From: Bacillus sp. ISL-41
GTDB lineage: Bacteria; Bacillota; Bacilli; Bacillales; Cytobacillaceae
Direction of reading: 5' to 3'
Length of the DNA stretch: 64,000 nucleotides
Assembly: GCF_018613235.1 (NCBI RefSeq)
Contig: NZ_JAGGQP010000019.1
Location: 62,001-126,000, forward strand
The position numbers were made by a program, and so were the translations under genes. Position 1 is the first letter of the stretch. The number at the start of each line of letters is the position of its first letter. The notes under the pieces are model-generated. The model worked only from the letters and a program-made list of their open reading frames with translations, made no database searches and had not been told where the DNA came from. Shown piece after piece: positions 1-8,461 of the stretch.

Positions 1-238
<238 letters not shown>

Positions 239-477
239 TCATAGACTTCTATTAAACTATCATGAATGTGGGGGTGAAAGGTTGTTTGTTACTAAAACGT
301 TATCTAACTGTAAAAGTTGAGGAAAATTTTTTCAAAAGATGATATAAGAGAATAACATTTGTAAAATACGGGTATAATGCATAGATGTTCAACTGCTTTC
401 TATTTAATGGTAAGATAAATTATGATGTCAGATATGAAATGACTGACACCCTCTATGAAAAGGCAGTGTGAAATTTT

Positions 478-1431
478 TTGGAACAAAAACAGAAATTGAT
501 TGTGTTAATTGGGCCGACTGCAGTTGGCAAAACGAAGCTGAGCATTGAGCTTGCGAAAAAGTTCAACGGTGAAATCATTAGCGGTGATTCTATGCAAATT
601 TACAAAGGGATGGATATCGGAACCGCGAAAATCACCCAGGAAGAGATGGAGGGGATTCCCCACCATTTAATTGATATCAAGGAACCTGACGAAAGCTTCT
701 CAACCGCTGAATTCCAGGAGCTTGTCCGCATGAAAATCGATGAAATCAGCTCTCGAGGGAAGATGCCGATGATTGTCGGCGGTACAGGATTATACATCCA
801 GTCAGTGATCTTTGATTATCAATTCACGGATGCACCCTCAGACCCCTCTTTCAGGCGCAGTTTAGAGCAAGCGGCAGATGAAAACGGTCAGGAATTTTTA
901 CATGGAAAATTGAAGGATGCGGACCCTGAAAGTGCATCACGTATACATCCTAATAATGTCCGGCGTGTCATCAGGGCGCTGGAGATCATCCACTGCACAG
1001 GCAAAACTGCTGGAGAGCTGCAGGAGAACCAATCACCGGAACTTTTGTATGATACAGCACTAATCGGTCTGACAATGGACAGGGAGATGCTATACAATAG
1101 AATCAATTACCGTGTCGACCTAATGATGAAGCAGGGGCTCCTTGATGAGGTCCAATACTTTTATGAAAAGGGCTTAAGGGACTGCCAGTCCATCCAGGCG
1201 ATTGGATACAAAGAGCTTTATGACTACTTTGATGGCAAGGTTCCCCTGGAGCTGGCAATCGAGAATTTAAAACAAAATTCCCGCCGATATGCAAAAAGGC
1301 AGCTAACATGGTTTCGAAACAAGATGAATGTGGAATGGTTTGATATGTCAGAGTCTAAAGACGCTGAAAAAAAATTCGCTGAAATTTCCAAGTTCATTGA
1401 AGGAAAGCTCGAGATAAAAGCGAATACATAA
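478..1431 (+). CDS. miaA: tRNA dimethylallyltransferase MiaA
   Basis: Transfers dimethylallyl from DMAPP to N6 of A37 in tRNAs that read UNN codons. The 317-residue protein has the usual length. It carries the P-loop GPTAVGKT at residues 12-19, the [15 protein letters not shown] substrate motif and GGTGLYIQS, and a conserved C-terminal QLTWFRNK. The start is TTG at 478; the ribosome site is weak, but the N-terminus aligns with known MiaA. It lies 29 nt upstream of hfq, the usual Bacillus order, so the two are probably cotranscribed. A TATAAT-like hexamer at 373-378 could be the -10 element, but no good -35 matches it. Confidence 0.97.
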   Translation: MEQKQKLIVLIGPTAVGKTKLSIELAKKFNGEIISGDSMQIYKGMDIGTAKITQEEMEGIPHHLIDIKEPDESFSTAEFQELVRMKIDEISSRGKMPMIVGGTGLYIQSVIFDYQFTDAPSDPSFRRSLEQAADENGQEFLHGKLKDADPESASRIHPNNVRRVIRALEIIHCTGKTAGELQENQSPELLYDTALIGLTMDREMLYNRINYRVDLMMKQGLLDEVQYFYEKGLRDCQSIQAIGYKELYDYFDGKVPLELAIENLKQNSRRYAKRQLTWFRNKMNVEWFDMSESKDAEKKFAEISKFIEGKLEIKANT

Positions 1432-1460
1432 TAATAGAGATAAAAGAGGAGGATCCGCCC

Positions 1461-1691
1461 ATGAAACAAGTGAACATTCAGGACCAGTATTTAAACCAGC
1501 TCCGCAAGGACAATATCAATGTGACCGTCTTCTTATTGAACGGATTTCAATTGAGAGGCCAGATTAAAGGTTTTGATAACTTTACCGTGCTTTTCGAATC
1601 AGAAGGAAAGCAGCAGCTTGTCTATAAGCACGCCATCTCAACATTCGCACCGCAAAAGAATGTCCAGATTGATTTCGATGCTCAGGCTTAA
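1461..1691 (+). CDS. hfq: RNA chaperone Hfq
   Basis: Sm-like hexameric RNA chaperone that binds A/U-rich RNA and promotes sRNA-mRNA pairing. The 76-residue protein is typical of Bacilli. It has [12 protein letters not shown] at the N-terminus, the Sm1 region [22 protein letters not shown] and the Sm2 signature YKHAIST near residue 58, and lacks the long acidic tail of proteobacterial Hfq. The start ATG has an AGAGGAGGA ribosome site. It follows miaA and ends at a strong terminator. Confidence 0.97.
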   Translation: MKQVNIQDQYLNQLRKDNINVTVFLLNGFQLRGQIKGFDNFTVLFESEGKQQLVYKHAISTFAPQKNVQIDFDAQA

Positions 1692-1706
1692 TTAAATAAC
1701 GAGTAA

Positions 1707-1734
1707 GAAAACCCGCCATCGTGCGGGTTTTTTC
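1707..1734 (+). terminator. Rho-independent terminator after hfq
   Basis: The stem AACCCGC/GCGGGTT around a short ATCGT loop is followed by a run of six T. It closes the miaA-hfq unit. Confidence 0.9.
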
Positions 1735-1769
1735 TGCTTATAGAGATATTTCCTAGAATCCAATGGAAA

Positions 1770-1968
1770 GGTACACTTATGAGAGGAAATCCAACTGCAT
1801 AAGGTCACCATTCGGCACAAAAGGTACCCTTATGAGCGCAAATCCAGCTGCATAAGGTCACCATTCGGGGCTAAAGGTACCCTTATGAGAGGAAATCCAG
1901 CTGCATAAGGTCACCATTCGGGTTTAAAGGTACCCTTATGAGAGCGAATCCAGCTGCATAAGGGTACC
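1770..1968. repeat. Tandem array of four 53-bp palindromic units
   Basis: Four units begin at 1770, 1823, 1876 and 1929, exactly 53 bp apart. Each starts with GGTACNCTTATG and carries, after a purine-rich stretch and ATCCAGCTG, the near-reverse complement CATAAGGTCACC. In the last unit the arms are perfect (GGTACCCTTATG and CATAAGGGTACC). Units differ at only a few positions, and the bases between the arms are as conserved as the arms, so this is not a CRISPR. Function unknown. Confidence 0.9.
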
Positions 1969-2304
1969 GATTCATTCAAAATTTGTCTTAACTAATTTCC
2001 CTCCAGCCTCCTTATGGTTCTCCTTCCTAACTTTTGCTCCTTTTACGCGATAATTGTTTATTTTTAAAAATGAATTTCCTCCTTCTTGAATACATATAAA
2101 TATAGAAGTTTATTTCTTGGGAAACCGCACATTATGACAAACGGCATAAAAATACTGCCGGAGCTTGACGGAACATATCGAAGGGGGAAGTATTCCCATA
2201 AGGATAGAAGTTTGCAAGAATCCAATGAACATGATGATATTTAGGCGGATATCACAAATACAGCTTAGATGCGTATACTGTTTCCAGAATGAGAGGTGAA
2301 ATCT
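1969..2304. other. Non-coding stretch upstream of spoVK
   Basis: No credible open reading frame is visible. The stretch is AT-rich and ends at the spoVK ribosome site. spoVK is a mother-cell sporulation gene in B. subtilis, so a sigma-E promoter is expected here. CGTATACT near 2271-2278 is a partial -10 match, but no correctly spaced -35 was found, so no promoter is called. Confidence 0.4.
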
Positions 2305-3264
2305 TTGGACCAACCGCTTCGAAAGAAAAACAACGGTCAAATCAGCATTGTTTTGAATGCGCAGCAAAGGAAGACATTGACAAAGGAATTGCCTGAGTCG
2401 CAGCTGGTTCCAAAGTCAATCCCGCAGGAGCATGCAGCCTTAAAGGAAATTGAGGAAGAGCTCGGGGCACTTGTTGGCATGGAAGAAATGAAAAGGATGA
2501 TCAAAGAAATTTATGCCTGGATCTATGTGAACAAGAAACGGGAAGAGATGGGCCTGAAAGCTGGAAAACAGGCTCTTCACATGATGTTCAAGGGAAATCC
2601 GGGAACGGGAAAGACAACGGTCGCCAGGATAATCGGAAAGCTTTTCCTTAAGATGAATGTCCTTTCGAAAGGGCATTTGATCGAAGCAGAGAGAGCTGAC
2701 CTTGTCGGTGAGTATATCGGGCATACCGCGCAAAAAACGCGCGATTTAATAAAAAAAGCAATGGGAGGCATCCTGTTCATTGATGAAGCCTACTCCCTGG
2801 GCAGAGGTGGGGAAAAGGATTTCGGCAAGGAAGCGATTGATACACTTGTTAAACACATGGAGGATAAACAGCATGAATTCATCTTGATCCTTGCCGGATA
2901 TTCGAGAGAAATGGAATTTTTCCTGACTCTAAACCCTGGACTTCATTCAAGGTTCCCTCTCGTGATTGATTTTCCCGACTATTCTATAGACCAGCTTATG
3001 GATATAGGCCAGCGTATGCTGAAGGAAAGGGAATATAGTTTGAGTCACGAGGCAGAACGGAAATTGCGGGAGCATCTTGTAAATGTAAAATCAACACTTG
3101 GGGCGGCGGCATTTTCGAATGGTCGCTATGTTCGGAACGTGATTGAAAAATCAATCCGGGCACAGGCGATGCGGCTGTTAATGCAGAATCAGTATGACCG
3201 ACATGAACTAATGACACTACGGAGCAATGACCTTGTTTTTACAGATGATAACAGGGGGAAATAA
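2305..3264 (+). CDS. spoVK: Stage V sporulation protein K (AAA+ ATPase)
   Basis: AAA+ ATPase needed for spore maturation in B. subtilis; its substrate is not known. The protein has an N-terminal segment of about 60 residues, the CbxX-type AAA core with Walker A GNPGTGKTT, the pore region HLIEAERADLVGEYIGHTA, Walker B ILFIDEAYSL and sensor region ILAGYSREM, then a lid domain ending near SNGRYVRNVIEKS. I place the start at TTG 2305, six nt after GAGAGGTG; an in-frame GTG at 2296 lies inside that ribosome site. The conserved CbxX-like core and the hfq-hflX neighbourhood support the name. Confidence 0.94.
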   Translation: MDQPLRKKNNGQISIVLNAQQRKTLTKELPESQLVPKSIPQEHAALKEIEEELGALVGMEEMKRMIKEIYAWIYVNKKREEMGLKAGKQALHMMFKGNPGTGKTTVARIIGKLFLKMNVLSKGHLIEAERADLVGEYIGHTAQKTRDLIKKAMGGILFIDEAYSLGRGGEKDFGKEAIDTLVKHMEDKQHEFILILAGYSREMEFFLTLNPGLHSRFPLVIDFPDYSIDQLMDIGQRMLKEREYSLSHEAERKLREHLVNVKSTLGAAAFSNGRYVRNVIEKSIRAQAMRLLMQNQYDRHELMTLRSNDLVFTDDNRGK

Positions 3265-3293
3265 TGTCAGCATCTTTGTTGACATTATTTTTT
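3260..3293 (+). terminator. Terminator after spoVK
   Basis: The perfect 10-bp stem AATAATGTCA / TGACATTATT is followed by T residues. The right arm also contains the TTGACA -35 box of the next gene, so terminator and promoter overlap. Confidence 0.88.
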
Positions 3294-3307
3294 CAGTTTG
3301 ATAATAT
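3279..3307 (+). promoter_or_regulatory. Consensus sigma-A promoter of the glutaredoxin-like gene
   Basis: TTGACA at 3279-3284 and TAATAT at 3302-3307 are separated by 17 bp. This is an almost ideal vegetative promoter. Its -10 element overlaps the palindrome at 3304-3323. Confidence 0.8.
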
Positions 3308-3323
3308 ACCCCTATAGGTATAT
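3304..3323. promoter_or_regulatory. CsoR/CstR-type operator
   Basis: ATATACCCCTATAGGTATAT has perfect 7-bp arms (ATATACC/GGTATAT) around CCTATA. The C-rich centre with TATACC arms resembles operators of the CsoR family, especially CstR, the persulfide-responsive repressor of staphylococci. It covers the -10 and the presumed transcription start, a typical repressor position. Which family member binds is inference; no csoR/cstR gene is in the window. Confidence 0.6.
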
Positions 3324-3350
3324 AAAAAGTAGGTATTGGGGGATTTTAAA

Positions 3351-3581
3351 ATGAACGAAATTACAGTTTACACAACAAATACTTGTCCTTACTGCACGAT
3401 GCTGAAAAATTTCCTGGATGATAAAGGCTTAGCTTACAAAGAAGTGAACGTGCAGCAAGACCCAATCGCGGCACAAAGATTGGTCAACGCAACAGGCCAA
3501 ATGGGTGTGCCACAGTCAAATGTAAACGGGAAATGGGTATTAGGCTTCGACCCTAATTCAATCATGTCATTCTTAAAATAG
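3351..3581 (+). CDS. Glutaredoxin/NrdH-like redox protein
   Basis: Small thiol-disulfide oxidoreductase of 76 residues with the thioredoxin-fold active site CPYC (TNTCPYCTMLKNFL, residues 9-22) and the later cis-proline region MGVPQSNVNGKWVLGF. In bacilli such proteins may act in ribonucleotide reduction or on low-molecular-weight thiol disulfides; the specific partner cannot be told. The start ATG at 3351 follows a GGGGG ribosome site. The preceding CsoR-like operator suggests induction by copper or, more likely for a thiol redox protein, by persulfide stress. It is monocistronic with its own terminator. Confidence 0.85.
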   Translation: MNEITVYTTNTCPYCTMLKNFLDDKGLAYKEVNVQQDPIAAQRLVNATGQMGVPQSNVNGKWVLGFDPNSIMSFLK

Positions 3582-3587
3582 TTACAG

Positions 3588-3622
3588 AGGATTCCAGTTT
3601 TACTGGGATCCTTATTTATTTT
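3588..3622 (+). terminator. Terminator after glutaredoxin-like gene
   Basis: Stem AGGATTCCAG / CTGGGATCCT (one mismatched pair) with a short T-rich loop, followed by a T-rich tail. Confidence 0.75.
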
Positions 3623-3653
3623 TAAGGAGTAAACGATTGCCGTATGATTTTAA

Positions 3654-3679
3654 GTTTAAAGGAATTAAATAAAGGGTAA
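3654..3679 (+). promoter_or_regulatory. Sigma-B-type general-stress promoter
   Basis: GTTTAA at 3654-3659 and GGGTAA at 3674-3679 are separated by 14 bp. The sigma-B consensus is GTTTAA-N12-15-GGGTAT, so five of six bases match at -10 and all six at -35. It lies about 100 nt upstream of the V4R-STAS gene, and no other promoter was found in the gap. Confidence 0.65.
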
Positions 3680-3776
3680 AGATGGGGGTTTCCTTAAAGT
3701 TTTTTGGGGAAACTAATTTTCATCGTAAAAATGAAGAGCTTAACTATTACATAGAGAAAAAAAGGAGCTATCAATT

Positions 3777-4796
3777 ATGGGGTATGAGTATAACTATGAT
3801 ATTGCAGGTTATGATTTTGGCTGGGATGTAAAATCCGGAAAATTTACGTTCGAGGGTCAGGACGCAGTGCTTTTCTGGATTTCTTCAGCAATGAAAACCT
3901 TTTTTGATACTATTGAAGAGATTTCTGGAGAAGAGGCATCCAACCTGGTTTTTGAAACAACTGGTTTTCGCCAGGGCCTTGTGGTTGGCCAATTTTTTGA
4001 AAAGATGAAAGAAGTCAGCGTATCTGAAGCTGCTGACATGATCACAAATACATATGCAACCGCCGGATGGGGGTTGACAATTATCAAGGATTTGGACTTT
4101 GAAACGAAAACATTCACAGTCTTTATGAAGGACAGCTGGGAGCATAAAGTGAATGTTGCCCAGGGAAAGAAAGTGGGAGGAAGTTTCCTGCCCGCACATT
4201 ACGCTGGAGTTTTTTCTGGACTGTTCGGAAGAAATATCTGGTATAAAATCAAGCAGCATCAGTTAGAAGGGCATGAATACAGTGTGATTGAGTACTTCCC
4301 TTCAGATGTCACAATCGCTGATAATATCCATCAGCTGGCACGAAAGAAAGAATCCGAACAAATCAGGCAACTCGAAGGCCTTGTTGAAGAGAAAACAGCC
4401 GAATTAAAGGAGCTGGTCAATAAGCTATCCTCTCCAATCATCCCGGTTCTTGAGGGTGTCGTTGTCGTTCCCTTGATCGGAAAATATGAAGAAGACAGGG
4501 CAGATCAGCTGATTGTAAACACCCTGAATCGACTTCCATCCTATAAATCAAGCTATCTCGTCCTGGATTTGACGGGCATGGATCAAGAAATCGGACCACA
4601 TGCAGTCAGTCTTATTGAGAAAATTGGGTCTGCAGCTAGGCTTATTGGTACGAAAACAATTCTTGTCGGGATTTCATCGACACTTGGGATTGAAATAACC
4701 CAGTCCAACATCAATCTATCGAAATTTGATTGCTTCCAGACACTGCAGCATGGCATCCACTACGCTATCGGGCAGATGGGAAGGAAGATTATATAA
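3777..4796 (+). CDS. V4R-domain / STAS-domain sensor protein (RsbR-like C-terminus)
   Basis: Predicted cytoplasmic sensor of 339 residues. Residues 1-190 look like an XylR_N/V4R module: the stretch PAHYAGVFSGLFGRN followed by a GHEYSVIEYFPSD segment matches the C-terminal part of V4R domains, which in XylR and DmpR bind aromatic effectors. Residues 195-225 are a charged helix that could signal as a coiled coil. Residues 230-339 are a STAS domain with the RsbR-type lead-in SPIIPVLEGVVVVPLIG and YLVLDLTGM. The usual phosphorylatable Thr after the DLTG segment is absent. ATG 3777 has an AAAGGAGC ribosome site. The ligand is unknown. Confidence 0.75.
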   Translation: MGYEYNYDIAGYDFGWDVKSGKFTFEGQDAVLFWISSAMKTFFDTIEEISGEEASNLVFETTGFRQGLVVGQFFEKMKEVSVSEAADMITNTYATAGWGLTIIKDLDFETKTFTVFMKDSWEHKVNVAQGKKVGGSFLPAHYAGVFSGLFGRNIWYKIKQHQLEGHEYSVIEYFPSDVTIADNIHQLARKKESEQIRQLEGLVEEKTAELKELVNKLSSPIIPVLEGVVVVPLIGKYEEDRADQLIVNTLNRLPSYKSSYLVLDLTGMDQEIGPHAVSLIEKIGSAARLIGTKTILVGISSTLGIEITQSNINLSKFDCFQTLQHGIHYAIGQMGRKII

Positions 4797-4804
4797 TTAG
4801 ACAA

Positions 4805-4841
4805 AAAGCAGAGCTGATTCAACAGGAATCAGCTCTGCTTT
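4805..4841. terminator. Bidirectional terminator
   Basis: Perfect 16-bp stem AAAGCAGAGCTGATTC / GAATCAGCTCTGCTTT with a 5-nt loop, lying between two convergent genes. Confidence 0.88.
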
Positions 4842-5450
4842 CTAGTGTACTCCCAGTTTACGGACTGGCAAATGCCATTTGTAGGTGTATGACAACACGC
4901 GGAGTGCTGTAATGACTGCAAAAAGTCCATAGAGTTCGACAGCTTTATCAGCCATTCCGAGGCCGATGACAAGTCCGGCAAGAACAGCCCAGACTGCATA
5001 TATTTCCGCCTTCAATACTAATGGTTTTCTGCCGGCGAGCAGATCACGGATGATTCCGCCGCCGCTTCCTGTCAACACAGCAGCTACAATGACGGCGCTT
5101 AAAGGATGGCCCATATTGGAAGCGTAGATCGCGCCCTGGATTGCAAAGGCTGCAAGCCCGATGGCATCGAAAAAGTTTCCCCATCTCTGCCAGTGTTTTA
5201 ATAGATTGCTGGGAAATAAAAACACGATGGTGATTGACAACAAGGCCAAATTGAAAAATAACCCCTGTTCCCAAAGTGCTGATACTGGTACCCCGATTAG
5301 CAGGTTACGGATTGCACCGCCGCCAAATGCTGTGACGATTCCTAATATATAAACTCCGAAGATATCATATTCTTCTTCCATTGCGATGATTGCACCGCTG
5401 ATCGCGAATGCTACTGTTCCAATCATGCTGAGTACTTCCCATGTCATCAT
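4842..5450 (-). CDS. TRIC/UPF0126-family membrane protein (YvgT-like)
   Basis: Integral membrane protein of 202 residues and about seven hydrophobic helices built from two repeats. Each repeat holds a glycine-rich signature, FGGGAIRNLLIG near residue 43 and GSGGGIIRDLLAG near 127. These are the marks of the bacterial family related to trimeric intracellular cation channels. A cation-channel role is inferred from homology, and the physiological ion is not known. Start ATG at 5450 follows GAGGAGAAAAAC. It is a single gene divergent from hflX. Confidence 0.85.
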   Translation of the reverse strand: MMTWEVLSMIGTVAFAISGAIIAMEEEYDIFGVYILGIVTAFGGGAIRNLLIGVPVSALWEQGLFFNLALLSITIVFLFPSNLLKHWQRWGNFFDAIGLAAFAIQGAIYASNMGHPLSAVIVAAVLTGSGGGIIRDLLAGRKPLVLKAEIYAVWAVLAGLVIGLGMADKAVELYGLFAVITALRVLSYTYKWHLPVRKLGVH

Positions 5451-5564
5451 GTTTTTCTCCTCTTGTTAAAATAATGCCTGAATACTAAAATAGTTAAATG
5501 AAAACATATTGATTTTAACATGTTTATTCCAATTTACAACCACTTTTACACCTGCTTTCAAAAT

Positions 5565-5593
5565 TTTTGTTTGCGGCATTATTTTGGTATGAT
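5565..5593 (+). promoter_or_regulatory. Probable extended -10 promoter for hflX
   Basis: TGGTATGAT at 5585-5593 gives a TGN-extended -10 (TATGAT). The matching -35 region is TTTTGT/TTGTTT-like, so the call rests mainly on the extended -10. Confidence 0.45.
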
Positions 5594-5628
5594 GTCTTTA
5601 GCTATATATATGGAAAGAAGGGTGTTAT

Positions 5629-6888
5629 TTGGAACAGGAAAACGTATTTGAAAAAGTGATTCTTGTTGGCTGTCAGACGACTGAAGAAGAAGATCTTCGT
5701 TTTCAATATTCAATGGAGGAACTTGAATCACTTACGGAAACGGCAAAGGGAAATGTCCTGATGCAGGTTGTCCAAAAGCGGCCAAAGGTCCATCCTGCTA
5801 CATACATTGGCAAAGGGAAGGTGGAAGAGCTCCAGGCACTTGAGGAGGAGCTCGAGCCAGATTTAATTATTTTTAATGATGAACTGTCGCCAAGCCAGAA
5901 CCGCAATCTTTCAGCCGGCTTAAAGGCAAGAGTCATCGACCGTACACAGCTGATCCTGGATATTTTCGCTCAAAGGGCCCGCTCGAAAGAAGGGAAACTC
6001 CAGGTCGAGCTTGCTCAGCTTCAGTATCTTCTGCCGCGTCTTGGCGGAAAAGGGATTGAAATGTCACGTCTTGGTGCGGGAATCGGGACGAGGGGACCTG
6101 GTGAAACAAAGCTGGAGTCAGACCGCCGGCACATCCGCAAACGTATCGACGATATTAAAACGCAATTGTCAGTCATCGTTCAGCACCGTGACCGCTACCG
6201 GGAGCGCCGGAAGAAGAACAAAACGTTCCAGATTGCTTTGGTCGGGTATACGAATGCAGGAAAATCGACGCTTTTTAACCGGTTGACAGAAGCAGAGTCG
6301 TTTGAAGAAAATCAATTATTCGCTACCCTGGATCCAATGACAAGGAAAGCGATTTTACCAAGCGGCTTTACGGCTCTCCTGACAGATACGGTCGGATTCA
6401 TCCAGGACTTGCCGACCACCTTGATTGCAGCTTTCCGTTCAACTCTGGAAGAAGTACGTGAAGCTGATTTGCTTCTGCATGTAGTGGATATGTCCAATGA
6501 GGATTATTTTTCACACGAACAGACAGTCAATAAATTGCTGAAGGACCTTGAAGTCCACCAAATCCCGCAGATTACCGTCTATAACAAGCGGGATATCGCC
6601 CACCAGGATTTTGTGCCAAATGCACAAAATGAAACGGCGTTCATAAGTGCGTTCAGTGAGGAAGACCGCAGGAATCTCCTAGTGAAAATTGAACAGTCCA
6701 TCATCGGATTGATGGAACCAATCCATGTCCTTGTGCCTTCAGATGAAGGAAAACTGCTGGCACAGCTGAAAAATGAGACCATTCTTCGTGAGCTTGCTTT
6801 TGATGAAGATAAACAAGGCTATGTCTGCAAGGGCTACTCTTTGGCAGACCATCAGATTACCGGCCAGCTGAAACGGTTCTCGGTATAA
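5629..6888 (+). CDS. hflX: GTPase HflX
   Basis: Ribosome-associated GTPase that binds the 50S subunit and splits stalled ribosomes. The 419-residue protein has the HflX N-terminal domain ([19 protein letters not shown] and the INFD-like [13 protein letters not shown]) and a long helical linker with [15 protein letters not shown]. The G domain has G1 [10 protein letters not shown]3 [10 protein letters not shown] and G4 NKRD, and a short C-terminal domain follows. The start TTG 5629 follows GAAGGGTG. It lies between spoVK and the ynbB-like gene, as ynbA does in B. subtilis. Confidence 0.95.
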   Translation: MEQENVFEKVILVGCQTTEEEDLRFQYSMEELESLTETAKGNVLMQVVQKRPKVHPATYIGKGKVEELQALEEELEPDLIIFNDELSPSQNRNLSAGLKARVIDRTQLILDIFAQRARSKEGKLQVELAQLQYLLPRLGGKGIEMSRLGAGIGTRGPGETKLESDRRHIRKRIDDIKTQLSVIVQHRDRYRERRKKNKTFQIALVGYTNAGKSTLFNRLTEAESFEENQLFATLDPMTRKAILPSGFTALLTDTVGFIQDLPTTLIAAFRSTLEEVREADLLLHVVDMSNEDYFSHEQTVNKLLKDLEVHQIPQITVYNKRDIAHQDFVPNAQNETAFISAFSEEDRRNLLVKIEQSIIGLMEPIHVLVPSDEGKLLAQLKNETILRELAFDEDKQGYVCKGYSLADHQITGQLKRFSV

Positions 6889-6902
6889 ATAGATTTTGTA
6901 TA

Positions 6903-6999
6903 AAGCTCTTTTCTCAAACTTTGCTGCTATTGACCACTAAATAGGATTGAATGCCTGTGTTTGTTTACAAAATTATAGCTACTTATGAGAAAAGAGCTT
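6903..6999. repeat. Perfect 14-bp inverted repeat with 69-nt loop
   Basis: AAGCTCTTTTCTCA at 6903-6916 pairs exactly with TGAGAAAAGAGCTT at 6986-6999. The enclosed 69 nt hold a small CTATT/AATAG hairpin. It lies between hflX and the PLP-lyase gene and there is no T-tract after the right arm, so it is not a simple terminator. It might be an RNA element in the leader of the downstream gene, or a small mobile remnant. Confidence 0.6.
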
Positions 7000-7109
7000 G
7001 CACACATAATATTGAACTACAAAATGGCTTTTTATTACGTTAAAATCGGTTTTAAGATTTTAACAACTATTTTTACGAAAACAGCCTTATATATAGATAG
7101 GAGAGCAAC

Positions 7110-8381
7110 ATGTTTAAACAACTAAAAAACGGGCAGATGCTGCAGCCGCTTGTCAGCGAAATTGAACAGCAAATTGCACATGTGCACAAGAAAATAGATG
7201 AACGGATTGATTCTAACCAATTCAGGGTATTGCAGAGTTTCCAGAAGCATCGGGTGAGTGATTCCCATTTCATCCCGACCACCGGTTACGGCTATGATGA
7301 TGCCGGCAGGGAAACCCTCGAAAAGATTTACGCAGAGGTTTTTGGTGCAGAAGCCGGACTGGTCCGCCCGCAAATCATCTCTGGAACTCATGCGATTTCG
7401 ATATCGCTATTTGGGATCCTTCGTCCAGGCGATGAGCTGTTATACATCACTGGAAAACCTTATGACACTCTTGAAGAGATTGTCGGGATACGCGGTACCG
7501 GAAACGGATCATTGAAGGAATTTGGAATTTACTATAATACTGTGGATCTTACAGATAAAGGAGAGATTGATTGGGCTGCCGTCGAAAAAGCGATTAAACC
7601 TGAAACAAAAATGATCGGTATCCAGCGATCCAAAGGGTATGCGACAAGACCGTCCTTCACTATTGAGCAAATTGGTGAAATGGTGAGGTTTGTAAAGGAA
7701 ATCAAATCCGATGTCGTAGTATTTGTTGACAACTGTTATGGGGAGTTTGTTGAGGAGCTTGAACCATGCCATGTCGGCGCAGATCTGATGGCTGGTTCTT
7801 TGATTAAAAATCCTGGCGGTGGTATTGCCAAGACAGGCGGATACATAGTAGGCAAGGAAGAGTTTGTCGAGGCATGTTCTTACCGGATGACATCCCCGGG
7901 AATTGGGGCAGAGGCCGGTGCTTCTTTATACTCTTTACAAGAAATGTACCAGGGATTCTTTATGGCACCGCATATTGTCGCACAAGCCTTGAAGGGTGCT
8001 GTATTCACAGCCGCAATGCTGGAACGTGTAGGTATGAATTCCTCTCCTAAATGGAATGCGGAACGGACCGATCTAATCCAGGCAGTCCAATTCGATGACC
8101 GCGATAAGATGGTTGCATTTTGCCAGGCGATTCAGTATGCATCCCCAATCAATTCTCATGTAACCGCACATCCTGCTTATATGCCGGGATATGAGGATGA
8201 TGTGATTATGGCAGCTGGTACATTCATCCAGGGAGCGAGTATTGAATTAACAGCTGATGGACCGATCAGACCGCCATATGTCGCGTATGTGCAAGGTGGC
8301 TTAACCTATTCCCATGTTAAGATGGCCGTTTGTATTGCAATCGATTCTTTAATCGAAAAAGGTTTAATTCTTATAAAATAG
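7110..8381 (+). CDS. ynbB: Methionine gamma-lyase-family PLP protein (YnbB-like)
   Basis: Fold-type I PLP enzyme of 423 residues from the family annotated as aluminium resistance protein or methionine gamma-lyase-like. Visible marks are the N-terminal region with GYGYDDAGRETLEKIYAEVFGAE, the glycine-rich RPQIISGTHAISISLFG cofactor loop, and DNCYGEFVEE followed by GSLIKNPGGGIAKTGGYI, where the Lys of SLIKNPGG is the likely Schiff-base residue. The substrate is not established. ATG 7110 has GGAGAGC upstream. It is placed between hflX and glnR as in B. subtilis. Confidence 0.88.
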   Translation: MFKQLKNGQMLQPLVSEIEQQIAHVHKKIDERIDSNQFRVLQSFQKHRVSDSHFIPTTGYGYDDAGRETLEKIYAEVFGAEAGLVRPQIISGTHAISISLFGILRPGDELLYITGKPYDTLEEIVGIRGTGNGSLKEFGIYYNTVDLTDKGEIDWAAVEKAIKPETKMIGIQRSKGYATRPSFTIEQIGEMVRFVKEIKSDVVVFVDNCYGEFVEELEPCHVGADLMAGSLIKNPGGGIAKTGGYIVGKEEFVEACSYRMTSPGIGAEAGASLYSLQEMYQGFFMAPHIVAQALKGAVFTAAMLERVGMNSSPKWNAERTDLIQAVQFDDRDKMVAFCQAIQYASPINSHVTAHPAYMPGYEDDVIMAAGTFIQGASIELTADGPIRPPYVAYVQGGLTYSHVKMAVCIAIDSLIEKGLILIK

Positions 8382-8391
8382 GTAAATATAC

Positions 8392-8427
8392 AACAGGACG
8401 CTTTCTAAATAAGTCCTGTTCTTTTTT
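8392..8427 (+). terminator. Terminator after ynbB-like gene
   Basis: AACAGGAC / GTCCTGTT stem with a 13-nt loop, then CTTTTTTT. Confidence 0.88.
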
Positions 8428-8439
8428 TATGATTTTTCA

Positions 8440-8456
8440 TGTCAGATAATCTAACA
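8440..8456. promoter_or_regulatory. GlnR/TnrA box 1 of glnRA
   Basis: TGTCAGATAATCTAACA matches the consensus TGTNA-N7-TNACA at every defined position. It lies just upstream of the -35 box of glnR, where GlnR represses its own operon under nitrogen excess. Confidence 0.85.
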
Positions 8457-8461
8457 TATGT

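Noticed and set aside
1770-1968. CRISPR-like repeat array
   Set aside because: The sequence between repeats is conserved from unit to unit, so there are no spacers, and no cas gene is present.
2260-2300. Sigma-E promoter of spoVK
   Set aside because: CGTATACT resembles a -10, but no -35 lies at the required distance.
6903-6999. T-box or SAM riboswitch before the PLP lyase gene
   Set aside because: No T-box sequence, terminator/antiterminator pair or S-box core could be recognised; only the long stem is clear.
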